Assembly (NCBI GenBank): GCA_030610515.1
Contig: JAUWRQ010000044.1
Coordinates: forward strand, 1-7,341
Length of the DNA stretch: 7,341 nt
Direction: 5' to 3'
From: Candidatus Eiseniibacteriota bacterium
GTDB lineage: Bacteria; Joyebacterota; Joyebacteria; Joyebacterales; Joyebacteraceae
Made by a program: the position numbers and the translations under genes
The notes under the pieces: model-generated
What the model saw: the letters and a program-made list of their open reading frames with translations, nothing else
Databases searched by the model: none
What the model was told of the DNA's origin: nothing
Part shown: piece by piece, positions 5,878-7,341 of the stretch
Position numbering within the stretch: the stretch's first letter is position 1
Layout of the letters: each line of letters begins with the position of its first letter

Positions 5878-6036
5878 TCAGGGTCCGCATCCGACCACGA
5901 TCTGAAGCCTGTGCCCTACCGTGGCCTGGAACTCACACGCGACCGTGGCCTGGGACCTGTACCCGGAAGTGTCCTCGAACTCGTACCCGGCGGTGACGTA
6001 GATCCCGTAGTTGGTGACCCGGCCGCTCTCGCCACC
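5878..6036 (-). other. In-frame coding-like extension of the barrel gene beyond its TAG
   Basis: Directly after the TAG (6037-6039) the same frame stays open for 52 codons to a TGA at 5878-5880. Of these codons, 45 end in G or C, as in the genes around it. The first part reads NYGIYVTAGYEF, an alternating, aromatic-ended pattern typical of the final strand of an outer-membrane barrel. This suggests that the TAG replaced a sense codon in an ancestor, or is a sequencing error, and that the stretch was translated recently or still is. The part after GYEF is a degenerate repeat. Read through, the full protein would have 416 residues. Confidence 0.65.
5893..5988 (-). repeat. Degenerate 24-base (8-residue) tandem repeat in the barrel gene tail
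   Basis: About four units of 24 bases follow the predicted last beta-strand. The clearest identity is a 12-base direct repeat at 5918-5929 and 5942-5953; GTACCCGG also recurs 24 bases apart (5959-5966 and 5983-5990). In protein terms, neighbouring octads such as GYRSQATV and ACEFQATV share positions. The period is a whole number of codons, so the frame is preserved. It may reflect slippage duplication of the terminal strand. Confidence 0.45.
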
Positions 6037-7128
6037 CTACATGAACGTCTCGCGCACGACGGCAAGCTCGCCGATGTAATGATCGAACCTGACGCTCCCG
6101 CCCACGCCTATCGAGCTCTCGGGGACGATCGCGTCGTCGATCCCGGCCCCCAGCTCCATCGAGTAGCCGGCGCGAACGATGGCCTTGCCCTCGGCGAACG
6201 CGACCTCCGCTCCCACTGCCACGGTCGAGATGGGTTCGTCGAACGGCTTCCACGCGTCTTCGCCGTACGCCTCCTCGTAGGCAGCGAGGGACGACTTGAC
6301 CCGATCCCATCCGTCCTGCACGTAGCTGGCGTGGACCGTAACGCTGTCGGTGGGGCGAATCCTGACGCCCGCCACGGTCGTGGGCTGTGTCGTGGACTCG
6401 CCCGCGGGTGCCGGTTTCTCGTAGTGCTCGCCGTCGACGCTGATCGTGGAACTCAGGCGGTGTCCCAGACCAATCGTCACCCGGTCCGTGACGTCGAAGC
6501 CGAACCCTATCGCGAAACAGGTCGCGATGCCGTCCACTCGGGCGGTGTTCAGCTCCTCGGCGGCGATTCGCTCTCTCACCTCCTCGCTCAGGTTCACGAT
6601 CCCGACGGTGACACCGAGCCCACCCTGCTGGTGGTCGCCTATCCTCGCGCCGCCGATGATCTCGAAGTAGCGGAGCGCCCCGCTGTAGAGTCCCTCGAAC
6701 CCCTTCAGCTCGCGGCCGTACTCGCGCTGGCCCGTGATCTGCAGATCCCTGTATGACGGGCTCGAGTACCCGAAGCCTAGGACGAGCGAGCCCGACCTCT
6801 TGACCGCCACGAACTGCGTGAGCAGGAAACCGTCGTCGGTCGCGTCGAGGTGTTCCGCGCCATCGGGCAGATAGTCGCGGCTCTTGACGTTGTACCGCAT
6901 CGTCGCCTGCCCGGCGACGCCCTCCACCTCGGTGACCATCGCGGGGTTCAGGAAATAGGAAGCGAGCCCGCCCGTGGCCGCGTTGGCGCGGCAGAGCGCC
7001 GCCTCCTGAGCATTCAAGTAGTGCGAATAGGTGCGGGGGATGTCCCCCAGCGTCGTTCTCGCGTCGTCACCGAGCGCGGGACCGACGGCAGCCGCAGTCA
7101 CAAGCAGTGCAAGAATGACAGCGCGCAT
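6037..7128 (-). CDS. FadL/OMPP1-like outer-membrane beta-barrel protein, probably truncated by TAG
   Basis: A 363-residue product as terminated. A Sec signal peptide spans 1-20 (cut after ALG). The segment GGLASYFLNPAMVTEVEG resembles the FadL/OMPP1 hallmark in which an Asn-Pro-Ala follows the N-terminal hatch. Many alternating, Gly- and aromatic-rich strands follow, for example LVLGFGYSS, VTIGLGHRLS, VTVHASYVQDGW, AIVRAGYSMEL and SIGVGGSVRF. The role would be uptake of hydrophobic compounds across the outer membrane, or a related barrel function. The ATG at 7126-7128 follows GGAG at normal spacing; the longer open frame upstream lacks coding character. The TAG comes at codon 364, just before an in-frame segment that looks like the closing strand, so this copy may be non-functional, read through, or carry a sequence error. 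It is first in the minus-strand gene row, with mnmA next. Confidence 0.75.
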   Translation of the reverse strand: MRAVILALLVTAAAVGPALGDDARTTLGDIPRTYSHYLNAQEAALCRANAATGGLASYFLNPAMVTEVEGVAGQATMRYNVKSRDYLPDGAEHLDATDDGFLLTQFVAVKRSGSLVLGFGYSSPSYRDLQITGQREYGRELKGFEGLYSGALRYFEIIGGARIGDHQQGGLGVTVGIVNLSEEVRERIAAEELNTARVDGIATCFAIGFGFDVTDRVTIGLGHRLSSTISVDGEHYEKPAPAGESTTQPTTVAGVRIRPTDSVTVHASYVQDGWDRVKSSLAAYEEAYGEDAWKPFDEPISTVAVGAEVAFAEGKAIVRAGYSMELGAGIDDAIVPESSIGVGGSVRFDHYIGELAVVRETFM

Positions 7129-7225
7129 GGTCTTCTCCAGTCCGGGGGGAAGCGTGTGGCTGCGAGAGCCGCGACGGTGCGAACCGCGCCGGAGTCCCGC
7201 CCACCTGGTCGAGCCTCCGAACGTC

Positions 7226-7254
7226 ATCATGCCGGAAGGGGCAGAGCGAGTCAA
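7226..7254 (-). promoter_or_regulatory. Sigma-70-type promoter candidate for the barrel gene
   Basis: On the minus strand TTGACT (7249-7254, five of six) and CATGAT (7226-7231, four of six) are separated by exactly 17 bases. Transcription would begin near 7219, leaving a leader of about 90 bases before the ATG at 7128. It is the best promoter match seen for the minus-strand row. Confidence 0.5.
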
Positions 7255-7314
7255 CACGTGGATGGACGATGGCGGGCGGACGCTCGGGCCGGGAAGGAGC
7301 GGTCCGGTAAGGCG

Positions 7315-7338
7315 ACGCGGGCCCGCAGGGACCCGCGT
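7315..7338 (+). other. Hairpin at the right edge, role unclear
   Basis: Bases 7315-7321 pair with 7332-7338 (7 bp), and after one bulged base 7322-7324 pair with 7328-7330 around a 3-base loop. The window ends three bases later, so a following T run cannot be judged. It could be a terminator or a leader hairpin of a gene to the right. Nothing coding is seen in 7258-7314. Confidence 0.35.
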
Positions 7339-7341
7339 TCA

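Noticed and set aside
6037..6039. TAG reassigned to an amino acid in this genome
   Set aside because: The regulator, one Cys-rich protein and the peptidase all end at TAG. The codons after the regulator's TAG are not coding-like, so TAG is a real stop here.
7262..7341. Plus-strand coding start at an ATG at 7262 open to the window end
   Set aside because: There is no ribosome site before it, the translation is rich in Gly and Arg without a pattern, and it runs through the hairpin at 7315-7338.

Overview
The window looks like a piece of a GC-rich, Gram-negative (diderm) bacterial chromosome. The codons end mostly in G or C, good GGAGG-type ribosome sites precede most genes, and the encoded proteins include an outer-membrane beta-barrel, a lipoprotein and several proteins with Sec signal peptides. 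No gene fixes the lineage. The mix of a FadL-like barrel, cysteine-rich secreted proteins with a short shared C-terminal box, and a lipoprotein peptidase would suit one of the poorly sampled phyla near the FCB group, but that is a guess.

Layout. At the left edge a minus-strand gene probably begins (GTG at 16-18) and runs out of the window. It is divergent from a plus-strand gene at 360-1058 for an OmpR-type winged-helix regulator whose receiver domain has lost the phospho-accepting Asp. The 341-base gap between them holds a strong sigma-54-type promoter match facing the regulator, a sigma-70-type promoter facing left, and several hairpins and dyads. A hairpin with a short T-rich tail at 1115-1147 separates the regulator from the convergent minus-strand genes.

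From 7128 down to 1241 everything is on the minus strand, in transcription order: a FadL/OMPP1-like barrel protein, MnmA (tRNA 2-thiouridylase), a sugar-phosphate nucleotidyltransferase, two paralogous 8-cysteine secreted proteins, and a lipoprotein metallopeptidase related to family M3. The last four are tightly spaced (28, 25 and 48 bases) and look like one operon, perhaps with its own promoter in the 4603-4737 gap. A promoter candidate at 7226-7254 fits the barrel gene.

Most notable points: (1) the tandem pair of secreted proteins with all eight cysteines conserved and a shared C-terminal WGxIKxxY box, which I do not recognise as a described family, encoded directly before a lipoprotein peptidase; (2) an in-frame TAG in the barrel gene followed by 52 further in-frame codons that still look coding, include the apparent closing beta-strand and contain a degenerate 24-base repeat; (3) the regulator with a degenerate receiver behind a sigma-54-like promoter. 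No tRNA, rRNA, CRISPR array, insertion sequence or phage gene was seen.
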